From JAPPLB01 sp965218555 (GTDB taxonomy: Bacteria > Acidobacteriota > Terriglobia > Bryobacterales > UBA6623), in contig OZ244625.1 in NCBI GenBank assembly GCA_965218555.1, positions 2,046,001 through 2,110,000 of the forward strand: a stretch of 64,000 nt of DNA, read 5' to 3'. The stretch's first letter is position 1. Every line of letters starts with the position of its first letter. This document shows positions 8,317 through 16,972 of the stretch, piece by piece. Position numbers and translations under genes: made by a program. The notes below the pieces were generated by a model, which was not told the DNA's origin, did not search any database, and saw nothing but the letters and a program-made list of their open reading frames with translations.

Positions 8317-9555
8317 ATGCATGAACTCAAAAACACCATCCTCTTCGTTGTGACCGCCGCCGCGCTGGCGGCTGCGGCGATGGTGATCGATCCCGGCGCG
8401 GCTACGCCGGACGTTTTCAGCGATCAAGGCGAAGCGTTCTATCCGGATTTCACCGACCCGCAGGCGCCGAAGGCCATCGAGGTCGTCGACTACGACGAAG
8501 CCACCGCCACCGCGCGGCCGCTGAAGGTCGAGTTCGCCGAGGGAACGTGGCGGGTTCCGTCGCACTTCAACTATCCGGCCGATGCGGAGAACCGCTTGGC
8601 GAACACCGCGGCGGCATTGATGGAGCTGCGCAAGGACGCCATCGTGAGCGACCGGGTCGAGGAGCACGGCGACTACGGAGTGATCGACCCCTTCGCCGAA
8701 GGCGAGCTCTCGCTCGAAGGACGAGGCCAGCGCGTGACCCTGAAGGACGAAAATGACGCCATCCTCGCGGACTTTATCGTCGGCAGGAAAGTGGATGGCA
8801 AGCCGAATCGCCGCTACATGCGTGTCCCGACACAGAAGCGCGTTTACGAGGCGGAAACGTCGGCGGACGTTTCGGCCAAGTTCGAAGACTGGATTGAGAC
8901 GGATTTGCTGAAGACCTCCGCAGGCGACATCCGGAGAGTTCTGGTCAATCGATACTCGATCAACGAGAGGCTGGGCCGTTTGGAAAACCAGGAGCGGCTC
9001 CTCCTGACGAAGGTAGACGACAAGTGGACGATGAGCGGCGGAGGGGCGCCTGATACGAGCAAGATGAATGACCTCACGGGAGCGCTCGACTCGCTGAAGA
9101 TCGTCGATGTTCAGCCGAAGCCTGAGAACCTCACGGAGGTTCTGAAAGGGACAGAAGGAACGGCGATCTCGCGGCAGTCGCAGCTATCGCTGCAGCAGAA
9201 AGGTTTCTTCGTTACGCGGAGGGGTCTCCTGGCCAACGAAGGCGAGATCGTTGTCGACTCGAAGAACGGACTGCAGTACACGCTGCGGTTCGGCGAGATT
9301 GCATCGAGCGGGCCGAGCGCCGGCGCGGCGGAAAGCTCCTCCGACGGGGATGATGAGGGCGAGCGCCGCTACCTCTTCATCACGGTCGACTACAGCGAGG
9401 CGCGGGCGAAGCAGTACAACGCCGGCGAAGAGCCCGATGCTGCGGGCAAAGAGCTGGCCGACGAACTGCGCAACCGTTTCGCGGATTGGTATTATGTCAT
9501 CTCTGGGGCGGACTTCAACAAGCTGCGTCCCCGGCGGCGGGACTTGAGCGGTTAA
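8317..9555 (+). CDS. DUF4340 domain-containing protein
   Basis: The start at ATG 8317 follows GGTCTGGAGGA and gives 412 residues. An N-terminal hydrophobic helix (TILFVVTAAALAAAAMVI) should anchor the protein in the inner membrane with the rest outside. The pattern of charged beta-rich repeats, including VDDKWTMSGGGAPDTSKMND and an N-terminal region on residues WRVPSHFNYPAD, is that of DUF4340, which regularly follows GldA/GldF/GldG-type genes. It starts 16 bases after the fused permease gene, so the three are very likely one operon. The biochemical function is unknown. Its stop codon touches a degenerate palindromic repeat. Confidence 0.82.
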   Translation: MHELKNTILFVVTAAALAAAAMVIDPGAATPDVFSDQGEAFYPDFTDPQAPKAIEVVDYDEATATARPLKVEFAEGTWRVPSHFNYPADAENRLANTAAALMELRKDAIVSDRVEEHGDYGVIDPFAEGELSLEGRGQRVTLKDENDAILADFIVGRKVDGKPNRRYMRVPTQKRVYEAETSADVSAKFEDWIETDLLKTSAGDIRRVLVNRYSINERLGRLENQERLLLTKVDDKWTMSGGGAPDTSKMNDLTGALDSLKIVDVQPKPENLTEVLKGTEGTAISRQSQLSLQQKGFFVTRRGLLANEGEIVVDSKNGLQYTLRFGEIASSGPSAGAAESSSDGDDEGERRYLFITVDYSEARAKQYNAGEEPDAAGKELADELRNRFADWYYVISGADFNKLRPRRRDLSG

Positions 9556-9592
9556 CCTGCATTCCTCACTACGTGGAGAGGAAAACAGGCTA
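9553..9592. repeat. Degenerate short palindrome of the dispersed family
   Basis: TAACCTGCATTCCTC and GAGGAAAACAGGCT are imperfect inverted arms around ACTACGTG. The TAA that begins it is the stop codon of the DUF4340 gene. Sequence and position agree with the palindromes at 719 and 4420. Confidence 0.65.
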
Positions 9593-9659
9593 GAATAGCC
9601 TGTGACCGGTTGGTCGCCTTTCGTTCGCGCCGCGGCAGCCGGTCCCAGAGGAGTTCCCC

Positions 9660-11246
9660 ATGAAACCCACAACTGTAAAAGATTCCAGCCAGGTGTCCCG
9701 GCGTGACGTTTTCCGCACGGGCTCGATGGCTTCCGTGGCCGGCTTGCTGGCAGCCCTGCCACTGCGCTCCGTAGCGGCGCCGCCGGCCCGATTGCCCACC
9801 CGCGGCGGCGGCCCGAACGTTTACGAGAAGGTCGGTGTCCGGCCGTTCATCAACGGCACGTCGACGTTCACGATCAACGGCGGCTCTGCGCAGTTGCCCG
9901 AGGTGATCGCAGCCGTCCACGAAGCGGCCTACTACCATGTGAACCTCGACGAGTTGATGGCCGGCGTCGGCCCTCGGATTGCCGAACTGCTCGGCGGGGA
10001 AGCGGCGATGGTCAGCTCGGGCGCGGCCGGAGCGGTGACCTGCGGCACGCTGGCCTGTGTCGCGGGCGGCGACCCGGAGACGATCCAGCAACTTCCCGAC
10101 ACCTATGGCATCAGGGACGAAGTGATCGTGCCGAGCTGGTCGCGCAGCACGTACGACCATGCCGTGCGCACGACCGGCATCAGGATGGTCGAAGTCACGA
10201 CGCTCGACGACCTCAAGAATGCTTTCGGCCCGAAGACCGCGATGTGTACGGCGCAGGTGAACATCCTGCGCGGGAATAATCCGTTCACGCTGGAGCAGTT
10301 CACTGCGGAAGCGCGCAAGAACGGCATCCCGGTTCTGATCGACGCGGCGGCTGATCTTCCGCTCGTGCCCAATCCGGTACTGGCGAAGGGCGCTGATTTG
10401 GTCGCATACAGCGGCGGTAAGATTCTGCGCGGACCGCAGTCGGCGGGCATCCTGCTCGGCCGGAAAGATCTCATCACGGCCGCCTTCACCAACAGCGCGC
10501 CGCATCACGCTTTTGCGCGGGCGATGAAGGTCAGCAAGGAAGAGATCGTGGGCGCCTACATGGCGGTGCATAGCTTGATGAACGGGCGCAGCCGCAAGGC
10601 CGAAGATGATCTTTGGCGCTCCTGGTACAAGGAGATCAACGCCAAGATCACGAAAGTCGACGGCGTCACGACCACCGTCAACGAGCCTGCCAGCGCGGCC
10701 AACTACCCGACGCTCATCGTCGCTTGGGACCCGAAGAAGATCGGCCTCACGGCGGGCGAGCTGGGCAAGATGCTGCTCGACGGCGAACCGCGCATCAAGA
10801 CGCACGCGGGCGGCGACGGCCATCAGTTCCGGCTGCGTCCGTGCGCGATGTACGACGGCGAGCAGAAGATCGTCGCTTCACGGCTCTACGAGATCTTCAG
10901 CAATGCGCCGGGCGAGAAGCCGGTGGTCCCGCTGAAGCCGCCCACGGTCACGATCGACGGCCACTGGGACATCGACCTTCAGTTCACGGTCGGCTCGGCG
11001 CAACACAAGGTGTACTTCACCACCGACGGCAACGACATCAGCGGCCAGTACGTCGCGCGGATTACCGACAAGCCCGTCAGCGGGACGGTCAGTGGCAACG
11101 AAGTGAAATTCACCGGTGGCGGCAAGGTCGAAGCGACCATGCTGCACTACAACTTTACCGGCCACGTACAGGGAGACCATATGAGCGGCGAGGTCAGCCT
11201 GGGCGAGTACGGTATGGCCCGTTGGACGGCAAAACGCCGCGCATAG
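9660..11246 (+). CDS. Exported SelA-like PLP-dependent protein with C-terminal beta domain
   Basis: A 528-residue protein. The N-terminus carries a twin-arginine signal (SRRDVFRTGSMASVAGLLAAL), placing it outside the cytoplasm. Residues 55-420 follow the fold-type I SelA/D-glucosaminate-6-phosphate ammonia-lyase group: NGTSTFTINGG, VSSGAAGAVTCG, and SGGKILRGPQSAGILLGR with Lys254 as probable PLP lysine. The last 100 residues form a separate beta-rich domain (VTIDGHWDIDLQFTVGS, HYNFTGHVQGDHMSG). True selenocysteine synthase is cytoplasmic and lacks both export signal and this tail, so despite the selenoprotein in this window I do not call it selA. The substrate is unknown; a role on amino-sugar or amino-acid derivatives is an inference. 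Its stop codon is the tip of a repeat element. Confidence 0.8.
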   Translation: MKPTTVKDSSQVSRRDVFRTGSMASVAGLLAALPLRSVAAPPARLPTRGGGPNVYEKVGVRPFINGTSTFTINGGSAQLPEVIAAVHEAAYYHVNLDELMAGVGPRIAELLGGEAAMVSSGAAGAVTCGTLACVAGGDPETIQQLPDTYGIRDEVIVPSWSRSTYDHAVRTTGIRMVEVTTLDDLKNAFGPKTAMCTAQVNILRGNNPFTLEQFTAEARKNGIPVLIDAAADLPLVPNPVLAKGADLVAYSGGKILRGPQSAGILLGRKDLITAAFTNSAPHHAFARAMKVSKEEIVGAYMAVHSLMNGRSRKAEDDLWRSWYKEINAKITKVDGVTTTVNEPASAANYPTLIVAWDPKKIGLTAGELGKMLLDGEPRIKTHAGGDGHQFRLRPCAMYDGEQKIVASRLYEIFSNAPGEKPVVPLKPPTVTIDGHWDIDLQFTVGSAQHKVYFTTDGNDISGQYVARITDKPVSGTVSGNEVKFTGGGKVEATMLHYNFTGHVQGDHMSGEVSLGEYGMARWTAKRRA

Positions 11247-11441
11247 CCTGGAAATCTCGCCTCCTGAAGGTCGAAGCACGCGACAAGTCCGTCACGGCTT
11301 CGTTGCGTTTGCTTGCCCGTGCTCGTGGGCGCGAACAGGCATAGCCCAAAATCAATACGGCAGGGGAGCCAGGAGGCGTGCGCCTCGTACGGACGGCCTT
11401 CTCACGAATTCGCCTTGCCAAGGGGTGAGATACCCTACCGG
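11244..11441. repeat. Dispersed palindromic element, long form, inverted and diverged
   Basis: The sequence aligns with the reverse complement of 2781-2962: CGACAAGTCCGTCACGGC, TTCGTTGCGTTTGCTTGCC and CTCGTACGGACGGCC lie in the expected order. About 30 extra bases sit in the middle. The TAG at its left tip is the stop codon of the PLP-protein gene. Beyond it, to 11553, I see no gene. Confidence 0.72.
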
Positions 11442-11553
11442 TGCCTTGCCCAGTTGCTTTCGAGGATGGCAGGCGGCGGCAGGTTGAGGAGCAAGCAGCG
11501 TGAATCGCCCTCCGAGCTGGGGGCACGGAGGGCTGCGGGAGACTCAGTCAGAG

Positions 11554-11823
<270 letters not shown>

Positions 11824-11940
11824 GATGGTAACGATCTCCTTCTATTTAGAACCTGTGATCCCCTGATCCCGGGCGATGCGGGACCATCGCAATTTTCAAG
11901 ATAGCGGATTGTAGCACAAGGTGTAAACGGTGTCCGTCAA

Positions 11941-12060
11941 TGCAATATAGAAAGTTCCCCTGTTTGTGCAATGTAGAACGTTCCCCTTACTCAGCTTGGG
12001 TTCGCGTGGCGTTGGCCGCAGCGGAAGGAGCCCGGAGGGCTTCCTTGCAGCGCCCCTCCC
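11941..12060. mobile_element. IS21-like element, left-end remnant
   Basis: Two tandem terminal motifs GCAATATAGAAAGTTCCCC and GCAATGTAGAACGTTCCCC are followed by TCAGCTTGGGTTC and GCCGCAGCGGAAG, the same order as at 39160-39240. This is the terminal repeat pattern of an IS21-family element; no transposase gene remains. Confidence 0.6.
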
Positions 12061-12130
12061 GTTGATTCTCGCGAATCAGACAATGGATCTCCTCGACGAC
12101 GTCTGGATAACTCTGTGCCGGCTCTGGCAT
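11987..12130 (-). pseudogene. Truncated small ORF fused to IS end
   Basis: From an ATG at 12130 the minus strand reads MPEPAQSYPDVVEEIHCL then IRENQREGRCKEAL before entering the IS21-like end, where it stops at 11987. The GGAGGGTCCTC before the start is a plausible ribosome site. The first 32 residues look like the start of a real helical protein whose remainder was lost to the insertion. I do not recognise the family. Confidence 0.35.
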
Positions 12131-12271
12131 GAGGACCCTCCTGTCGTGCGCAAATAGCACTTACGTCCATGGTTGCAACCGCCACGAAGCCGAATCGCGA
12201 AAAAGTCGCGACAAGAATCTGATAGCCTCAAACGCAGCCAGACCAAGTCCACTGATCATGGAGGGGGCCGC

Positions 12272-13108
12272 ATGCTGAAAGCGCTGCATGAAGACGCTGT
12301 CGAGCAGTACAAGCGGAAGGGTTACTACTTCCCGCTTACCATACTCGACGACAAGCAAGTCGCCGCCAACCGGATGCTTCTGGAGGACTTCGAAACCAGT
12401 CAAGGCAAACCTATTGGTGGAGCGCTGCGGAGCAAGTCTCATTTACTGTTCACGTGGGTAGACGATCTGATGCGCCATCCGAAGATCCTCGATGCGGTCG
12501 AGGACCTGATCGGTGCCGATATCCTTTGCTGGAACACCTTTTTCTGGGTCAAGGAACCGGGAAGCCGGAGTTTCGTTTCTTGGCATCAGGACCTGCGTTA
12601 TTGGGGCCTCGATACCAACGAGTTGGTCAGCGTGTGGCTGGCGCTATCGCCGGCAACGCTTGAAAGCGGATGCATGCGTGTACTGCCGGGTAGTCACCAG
12701 GGCGGCCTCCTCCCCCACAAAGATGAATTCAAGGAGAACAATCTTCTGACACGGGGGCAGGAAATCTCGGTACGGGTGGATGAGTCAAAGGCGGTGGCCA
12801 TGCCGCTGGAACCCGGTGAGATCTCGCTGCACAATGTGCGGTTGGCTCATGCATCGGGTCCGAACCGCTCCACCGACCGGCGGATCGGCCTCTCACTGCA
12901 CTACATGCCCACACGCACGAAGCAGGTTGTCGGCGAGTGGGACAGTGCGGCTCTGCTCCGAGGCGAGGACCGGTATGGTCACTTTGCTCTCACGCCACGT
13001 CCCTCCAAAGACTTTGATCCTGACGCAGTGGCGTTTCACGAGAAAGCCACCCAGGCCGTTCGCGACGTGCTATTCAAGGACGCCGCTAAAGTCCGTCAGA
13101 CGCTCTGA
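12272..13108 (+). CDS. Phytanoyl-CoA dioxygenase (PhyH) family protein
   Basis: The ATG at 12272 lies just after GGAGGGGG and gives 278 residues, the usual PhyH length; a longer frame upstream has no ribosome site. The iron ligands are His105 and Asp107 in WHQDLRYWG, with the distal His in VRLAHASGPN and the 2-oxoglutarate Arg near RRIGLSLHY. MRVLPGSHQGGLLPH is the typical PhyH core. Such enzymes hydroxylate diverse small molecules with Fe(II), O2 and 2-oxoglutarate; phytanoyl-CoA is not implied. It stands alone after IS remnants and before an eroded island. The family call is firm, the substrate unknown. Confidence 0.85.
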   Translation: MLKALHEDAVEQYKRKGYYFPLTILDDKQVAANRMLLEDFETSQGKPIGGALRSKSHLLFTWVDDLMRHPKILDAVEDLIGADILCWNTFFWVKEPGSRSFVSWHQDLRYWGLDTNELVSVWLALSPATLESGCMRVLPGSHQGGLLPHKDEFKENNLLTRGQEISVRVDESKAVAMPLEPGEISLHNVRLAHASGPNRSTDRRIGLSLHYMPTRTKQVVGEWDSAALLRGEDRYGHFALTPRPSKDFDPDAVAFHEKATQAVRDVLFKDAAKVRQTL

Positions 13109-13229
13109 CCCGCCTGTGTGTCACCCTTCAGGGCGGACCGTTCATCTCACCTGCGAAAGAGTGCGGCATGAAACGACATGGCGTCATGCCGACCCTCCTT
13201 ACCCCGTTCGACTGACTCGATAGGAAAAG

Positions 13230-13348
13230 GGTGGCGCGCTCGAGGATGTACAGCGCCTCACCGGCCACGCCGCCCCCGCACCACCCGCCTCTACGACCGC
13301 CGCTACAACAAGGTCACCAGCAATATCGTCGGCCGGATCTCCATCTGA
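13230..13348 (+). pseudogene. Tyrosine recombinase (integrase) C-terminal remnant
   Basis: The frame reads GGALEDVQRLTGHA, then after a one-base shift at the run of C residues continues RTTRLYDRRYNKVTSNIVGRISI and a stop. This is the end of a phage-type integrase: the xLxxVQxxxGHA motif holding the last active-site histidine and the Y in TTRLYDRR as nucleophile region. Everything upstream is gone. It marks the edge of a former mobile island that now holds hicBA and a broken nucleotidyltransferase gene. Confidence 0.65.
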
Positions 13349-13423
13349 GAGAGAATGGAATGGGAACGACCACGGCGCTCGGGTCCAGCAACCGGCGGTA
13401 CCATTGGGAAAGGAGCAAAAAAG

Positions 13424-13669
13424 ATGGTAGAGGAATATCGGCTGCATCTTCAGATCAGGCGAGTAGAAAACGGCCAGCACTTGGCTACCTCAGATGATCT
13501 TCCTGGTCTGGTGGCGCAAGGGAGAACCGTGGCTGAAACAGTTGAAATTGCTAGAGATGTGGCAAGGAAACTCATCGAATCCTATCGGGAACATGGCGAT
13601 CTACTGCCTAAGGGGTTGCATGCCATGGATGCGGAGACCGTTGAGTTGGATGTTCCTGTAGGAGTCTGA
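13424..13669 (+). CDS. hicB: HicB-family antitoxin
   Basis: The ATG at 13424 follows AAAGGAGC and gives 81 residues. The fold is the partial RNase H-like HicB domain: EYRLHLQIRRVENGQHLATSDDLPGLVAQG, where the usual xxPDLPGxxxxG strand-turn is present, followed by a helix (VAETVEIARDVARKLI). No C-terminal DNA-binding domain is seen, as in short HicB antitoxins. It overlaps hicA by one base (TGATG) and precedes it; in E. coli hicA is first, so the order is reversed. It should bind and neutralise HicA. Confidence 0.82.
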   Translation: MVEEYRLHLQIRRVENGQHLATSDDLPGLVAQGRTVAETVEIARDVARKLIESYREHGDLLPKGLHAMDAETVELDVPVGV

Positions 13670-13893
13670 TGGGTCGGCTGGCAGGTTTTACAGGCCGACA
13701 GGTGACTCGCAAATTGCGGCGGCTGGGGTTTGAGTTTGACCGCCAAGCACGGGGGAGTCACGAGATCTGGTGGAACCCTGCTACGCGACATCGAACCACT
13801 GTTCCCAATCACCCTGGAGATTTGCCGGAAGGAACGTTATCGGCGGTTCTGAAGCAAGCAGGTGTAACCATAGAAGAATTTCTTGAAGCGTAG
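13669..13893 (+). CDS. hicA: HicA-family mRNA interferase toxin
   Basis: A 74-residue protein with the small dsRBD-like HicA fold. The motif GRQVTRKLRRLGFEFDRQARGSHEIWW carries the catalytic histidine in the conserved GSHxxW/GSHxxY context, and PNHPGDLPEGTLSAVLKQAG matches the PxHxxxxxxGTLxxIxxxAG ending. HicA cleaves mRNA and is held by HicB encoded directly upstream with one base overlap. The pair sits in an eroded island next to an essential ribosomal operon. All key residues are intact, so it may be active. Confidence 0.85.
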   Translation: MGRLAGFTGRQVTRKLRRLGFEFDRQARGSHEIWWNPATRHRTTVPNHPGDLPEGTLSAVLKQAGVTIEEFLEA

Positions 13894-13916
13894 GATGTGC
13901 TAGGGAAGGAAGCGAC

Positions 13917-14314
13917 GTGGCCCGAGACTGGGAGAGTACATTCAGATCCTGGGCACAGCCGCCGGGGAAGACAGAGCAGCAGAGATTCGAGAATGCCATC
14001 CGAAACGCCATTGACAGGAGTTCAAGGCTGAAGGCGCGTCGGATCAAGGTGTTCGCCCAGGGCTCCTACCGCAATCGTGTCACGGTTCGCCAGGACAGCG
14101 ACGTGAACGTGGGTGTGATGCTCTATGACTATTTCCTCGCACGGTACCCGGAGGGAATGACCAGGGCGAGTTTGGCCATCGCGATGTGGACTACACCTTC
14201 TCGCAGTTCAAAAACGAGCTTGAGGCGGCGCTTGTAGCGCATTTCGGCCGTGCCGCCGGCAGGCCGATCGAGGAACTTGCCCGTGCGTGGACATCTCGGT
14301 TGGTTTTAGGATAA
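13917..14314 (+). pseudogene. Nucleotidyltransferase (CD-NTase-like) N-terminal fragment, frameshifted and truncated
   Basis: From a GTG at 13917 the frame reads as the N-terminus of an OAS/CD-NTase-like nucleotidyltransferase: TEQQRFENAIRNAID, then VFAQGSYRNRVTVRQDSDVN, which holds the GS motif and the metal-binding DxD-type DSD. Near 14155 the frame shifts and continues as GEFGHRDVDYTFSQFKNEL and stops at 14314. The rest of a normal protein of some 280-400 residues is absent. Proteins of this class synthesise cyclic oligonucleotides in CBASS defence, but some relatives have other roles. No effector gene remains. It cannot be active. Confidence 0.65.
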
Positions 14315-14432
14315 ACTGTTTGCAGGATCCGAGGCTCTCCCCCAGAGCCGCAGTAGTGGCTTGCGTCACGGGCCGCTCCTGTTTGGGTTTTTCTGACTAC
14401 CGTCAGCCTGAGGGGAGACGAGCGTTTAAACG

Positions 14433-14879
14433 ATGCCGACCTTTGTCCCAAGGGCGTGCGATGTACACAACAAATGGTTCTTGCTCAACGCTAAGGACCA
14501 AGTGCTTGGGCGGCTGGCTTCGCGCGCGGCCGTGATCCTGATGGGTAAACATAAGGCGGACTACACACCGTTTCTGAAAACGGGCGATCACGTGATTGTC
14601 GTGAATGCCGACAAGATCCGCCTGACCGGGCGGAAGGAAGAGCAGAAGAAGTACTATCGTCACTCCGGCTATCCCGGGGGCATCAAGGAGATCAGCGCGA
14701 AGCAAATGCGCGAGAAACATCCCGAGCGGATTGTGGAAAACGCCGTCCGGGGCATGCTTCCGAAAAACAAGCTGGGGAAGCAGTTGGCGCGCCGGCTGAA
14801 AGTCTATGCCGGGCCGCAGCACCCTCATGAGGCGCAGCAGCCTCACGAGATGAGTATCGGAAAGCAAGGTTCCCGCTAG
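14433..14879 (+). CDS. rplM: 50S ribosomal protein L13
   Basis: A 148-residue L13, with the core KWFLLNAKDQVLGRLASRAA, the HKADYTPFLKTGDHVIVVNA strand and GMLPKNKLGKQ as in other bacteria. L13 binds 23S rRNA early in 50S assembly. It opens an operon rplM-rpsI-rpsB-tsf-pyrH-frr. The leader from 14315 contains a GC-rich inverted stretch around GGCTCTCCCCCAGAGCC, which could be a leader hairpin; no established L13 binding site can be claimed. Confidence 0.97.
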   Translation: MPTFVPRACDVHNKWFLLNAKDQVLGRLASRAAVILMGKHKADYTPFLKTGDHVIVVNADKIRLTGRKEEQKKYYRHSGYPGGIKEISAKQMREKHPERIVENAVRGMLPKNKLGKQLARRLKVYAGPQHPHEAQQPHEMSIGKQGSR

Positions 14880-14899
14880 CGGGGGTCCGGGTTGAAAGC

Positions 14900-15295
14900 G
14901 TGGCAGACCAAGTTCAGTATTTAGGCACGGGACGGAGGAAGCTGGCGGTGGCGCGCGTTTTCCTGCGCCCGGGCGGCGGCAAGATTCTGATTAATCGCCG
15001 CGAGATGGATGACTACTTCCCGGCGGAGACGCATCGGGCTACTGTGCAACAGCCGCTCCTCGTCACCGAGACGTTGGGTAAGTTCGACATCCTTGTCACG
15101 GCGCATGGGGGCGGATTGAGCGGCCAGGCCGCCGCGGCGCGCATGGGCATCGCACGAGCGCTGCAGAACTTCAATGCGGAGTTGCGGCCGACGCTGAAGA
15201 AAGCCGGCTTCCTGACACGGGACCCTCGTAAGCACGAACGAAAAAAGTACGGCCGGCCGGGTGCGAGGAAACGCTTCCAGTACTCGAAACGCTAA
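14900..15295 (+). CDS. rpsI: 30S ribosomal protein S9
   Basis: Begins with GTG at 14900, 20 bases after rplM. The 131 residues show the S9 signature: GTGRRKLAVARVFLRPGGGK at the start, GGLSGQAAAARMGIARAL in the middle, and the basic C-terminal tail ending KRFQYSKR, whose last residues reach the P-site tRNA in the 30S subunit. The rplM-rpsI pair is nearly universal in bacteria. Confidence 0.97.
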   Translation: MADQVQYLGTGRRKLAVARVFLRPGGGKILINRREMDDYFPAETHRATVQQPLLVTETLGKFDILVTAHGGGLSGQAAAARMGIARALQNFNAELRPTLKKAGFLTRDPRKHERKKYGRPGARKRFQYSKR

Positions 15296-15406
15296 ATTGC
15301 AGTTCTTCCGGATGCGGTTGCAGATGTCCACCCAAATCTCGCTTGGATCGGGGCGGATGCTTCAGCCGGGCTGCTCAGCGAGCGGCAGCCGGAAAGAGGA
15401 GGATCA

Positions 15407-16234
15407 TTGCCCCAAATCACAATGAAGGAATTGCTCGAATCGGGCGTTCATTTCGGGCACCAGACCAGGCGCTGGAATCCGAAGATGAAGGAATACATCT
15501 TCGGCGAACGCAATGGAATTCACATCATCGACCTGCAGAAGACGTTGAAGATGTTCAAGGACGCGGCGCGTTTCGTCAGCGACGCGGCGGCGGAAGACAA
15601 ATCGATTCTCTTTGTGGGTACGAAACGGCAGGCTCAGGAAGCGATCGCCGAAGAGGCGAAGCGCTGCGAGATGTACTACGTCAACAGCCGCTGGCTCGGC
15701 GGGTTGTTGACGAACTGGTCGACCGTCCAGAAGTCGATTGCCCGGCTGAAGGAGTTGGAGCGGCTGGCCAACGAAGAGGGCTATGAAGGCCGGTCGAAGA
15801 AGGAGGTGTCGCGTTTGGAACGCGAACGGCGGCATCTTGATCAGAACCTTGCCGGTATCAAGGACATTCCGGGGCTGCCGGACGTGATGTTCGTGATTGA
15901 CTCGAACAAAGAGGACATTGCCGTACACGAGGCGCGGAAGTTGCAGATCCCGGTAGTGGCGGTTGTCGATACGAACAGTGACCCGGATACGGTGGATTAC
16001 GTGATTCCAGGAAACGACGACGCGCTACGAGCCATTCGACTCTTCACCAACAAGATGGCGGATGCCGTCATCGAAGGACGGGGCTTGGCCACGGCCGAGG
16101 ATTTTGAGCAGGTAGCGGAGGCCGAGGCCGAGGCGATGGAAGGTAACGGCGGCGCCACGGCTGCAGAGGCTGCGGCCGGTGCAGTGACGCCGCCTGCGGT
16201 CGACACGCAGCCTGCGGCCGGCGTCGGCCGCTGA
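15407..16234 (+). CDS. rpsB: 30S ribosomal protein S2
   Basis: The start is most likely the TTG at 15407, six bases after GAGGAGG, since the first residues ITMKELLESGVHFGHQTRRW align from there; an ATG at 15422 would remove them. The length is 275. Core motifs KEYIFGERNGIHIIDLQKT and VDTNSDPDTVDYVIPGNDDA are typical. The last 50 residues are Ala/Glu/Pro-rich and vary between lineages. It is followed by tsf, as in most bacteria. Confidence 0.96.
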   Translation: MPQITMKELLESGVHFGHQTRRWNPKMKEYIFGERNGIHIIDLQKTLKMFKDAARFVSDAAAEDKSILFVGTKRQAQEAIAEEAKRCEMYYVNSRWLGGLLTNWSTVQKSIARLKELERLANEEGYEGRSKKEVSRLERERRHLDQNLAGIKDIPGLPDVMFVIDSNKEDIAVHEARKLQIPVVAVVDTNSDPDTVDYVIPGNDDALRAIRLFTNKMADAVIEGRGLATAEDFEQVAEAEAEAMEGNGGATAAEAAAGAVTPPAVDTQPAAGVGR

Positions 16235-16294
16235 ACACCCCGTTTCTTTCTTGTCGATTTTTCTTATCGATTAAGACGACTGTAGGAAGGCGTT

Positions 16295-16900
16295 ATGGCG
16301 GAAATTACCGCAGAGATGGTCAAACAGCTCCGGGAGAAGACCGGGGCGGGGATCATGGATTGCAAGAGGGCACTCGCCAAGGCTGACGGCGACATCGACC
16401 AAGCGGAAATGAACCTGCGCAAGCGGGGCATCGATGTAGCCCGGAAGAAGGCCGGACGGAAAGCGCAAGAAGGGCTCATTGGAGCGTACGTTCATCCTGG
16501 CAGCAAGCTCGGAGTCATCGTGGAAGTCAATTGCGAGTCGGACTTCGTGGCGCGCACGGATGATTTTCAGCGGCTCGTGCACGACATCGCGATGCACGTG
16601 GCGGCGACGGATCCGCGCTTCATCAGTAAAGAGGACGTCGACAACGAGGTGCTCGAGAAGGAGCGGGAAGTCCAGCGCGCCCGCGCTCTTGATGCCGGCA
16701 AGCCGGAAAAGATCGTAGACAAGATCGTCGAGGGCCGGATGAAAAAGTTCTATGAAGAAGTGTGTCTGCTGGAGCAGCCCTTCGTAAAGGACAACGCCTC
16801 GACCGTCGGCGAGCTGATCACGCAGATGGTCTCGAAACTGGGCGAGAATATTCTGGTCAGCCGGATGGCTCGATTCAAAGTCGGTGAAGCCGACGCATAG
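16295..16900 (+). CDS. tsf: Elongation factor Ts
   Basis: A 201-residue short-type EF-Ts. The N-terminal domain holds VKQLREKTGAGIMDCKRAL, the segment that contacts EF-Tu; VNCESDFVARTDDFQ begins the core domain. Like Thermus EF-Ts it lacks most of the second half of the core found in the 283-residue E. coli protein. It catalyses GDP release from EF-Tu. It follows rpsB by 60 bases. Confidence 0.96.
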   Translation: MAEITAEMVKQLREKTGAGIMDCKRALAKADGDIDQAEMNLRKRGIDVARKKAGRKAQEGLIGAYVHPGSKLGVIVEVNCESDFVARTDDFQRLVHDIAMHVAATDPRFISKEDVDNEVLEKEREVQRARALDAGKPEKIVDKIVEGRMKKFYEEVCLLEQPFVKDNASTVGELITQMVSKLGENILVSRMARFKVGEADA

Positions 16901-16907
16901 GCCGCGC

Positions 16908-16934
16908 GCCGCTCAATAAACTCGGGGGAGCGGC
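16908..16934. other. Intercistronic hairpin between tsf and pyrH
   Basis: GCCGCTC and GAGCGGC form a 7-bp perfect stem with a 13-base loop just after the tsf stop. No T-run follows, so it is more likely an RNA-processing or stability element, or chance in GC-rich DNA, than a terminator. Confidence 0.35.
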
Positions 16935-16972
16935 ACGCTTCGCACCGTATCGCATCGTCCCCGTTCTCTCCC

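Noticed and set aside
6255..8339. 694-codon open frame on the minus strand
   Set aside because: It is a shadow of the GldFG gene in GC-rich DNA: the plus strand has clear domains and start/stop coupling, while the minus product is Arg/His-rich with no family pattern.
9660..11246. Genuine selenocysteine synthase (selA)
   Set aside because: The Tat signal and extra C-terminal domain are inconsistent with a cytoplasmic enzyme acting on seryl-tRNA; only the fold is shared.
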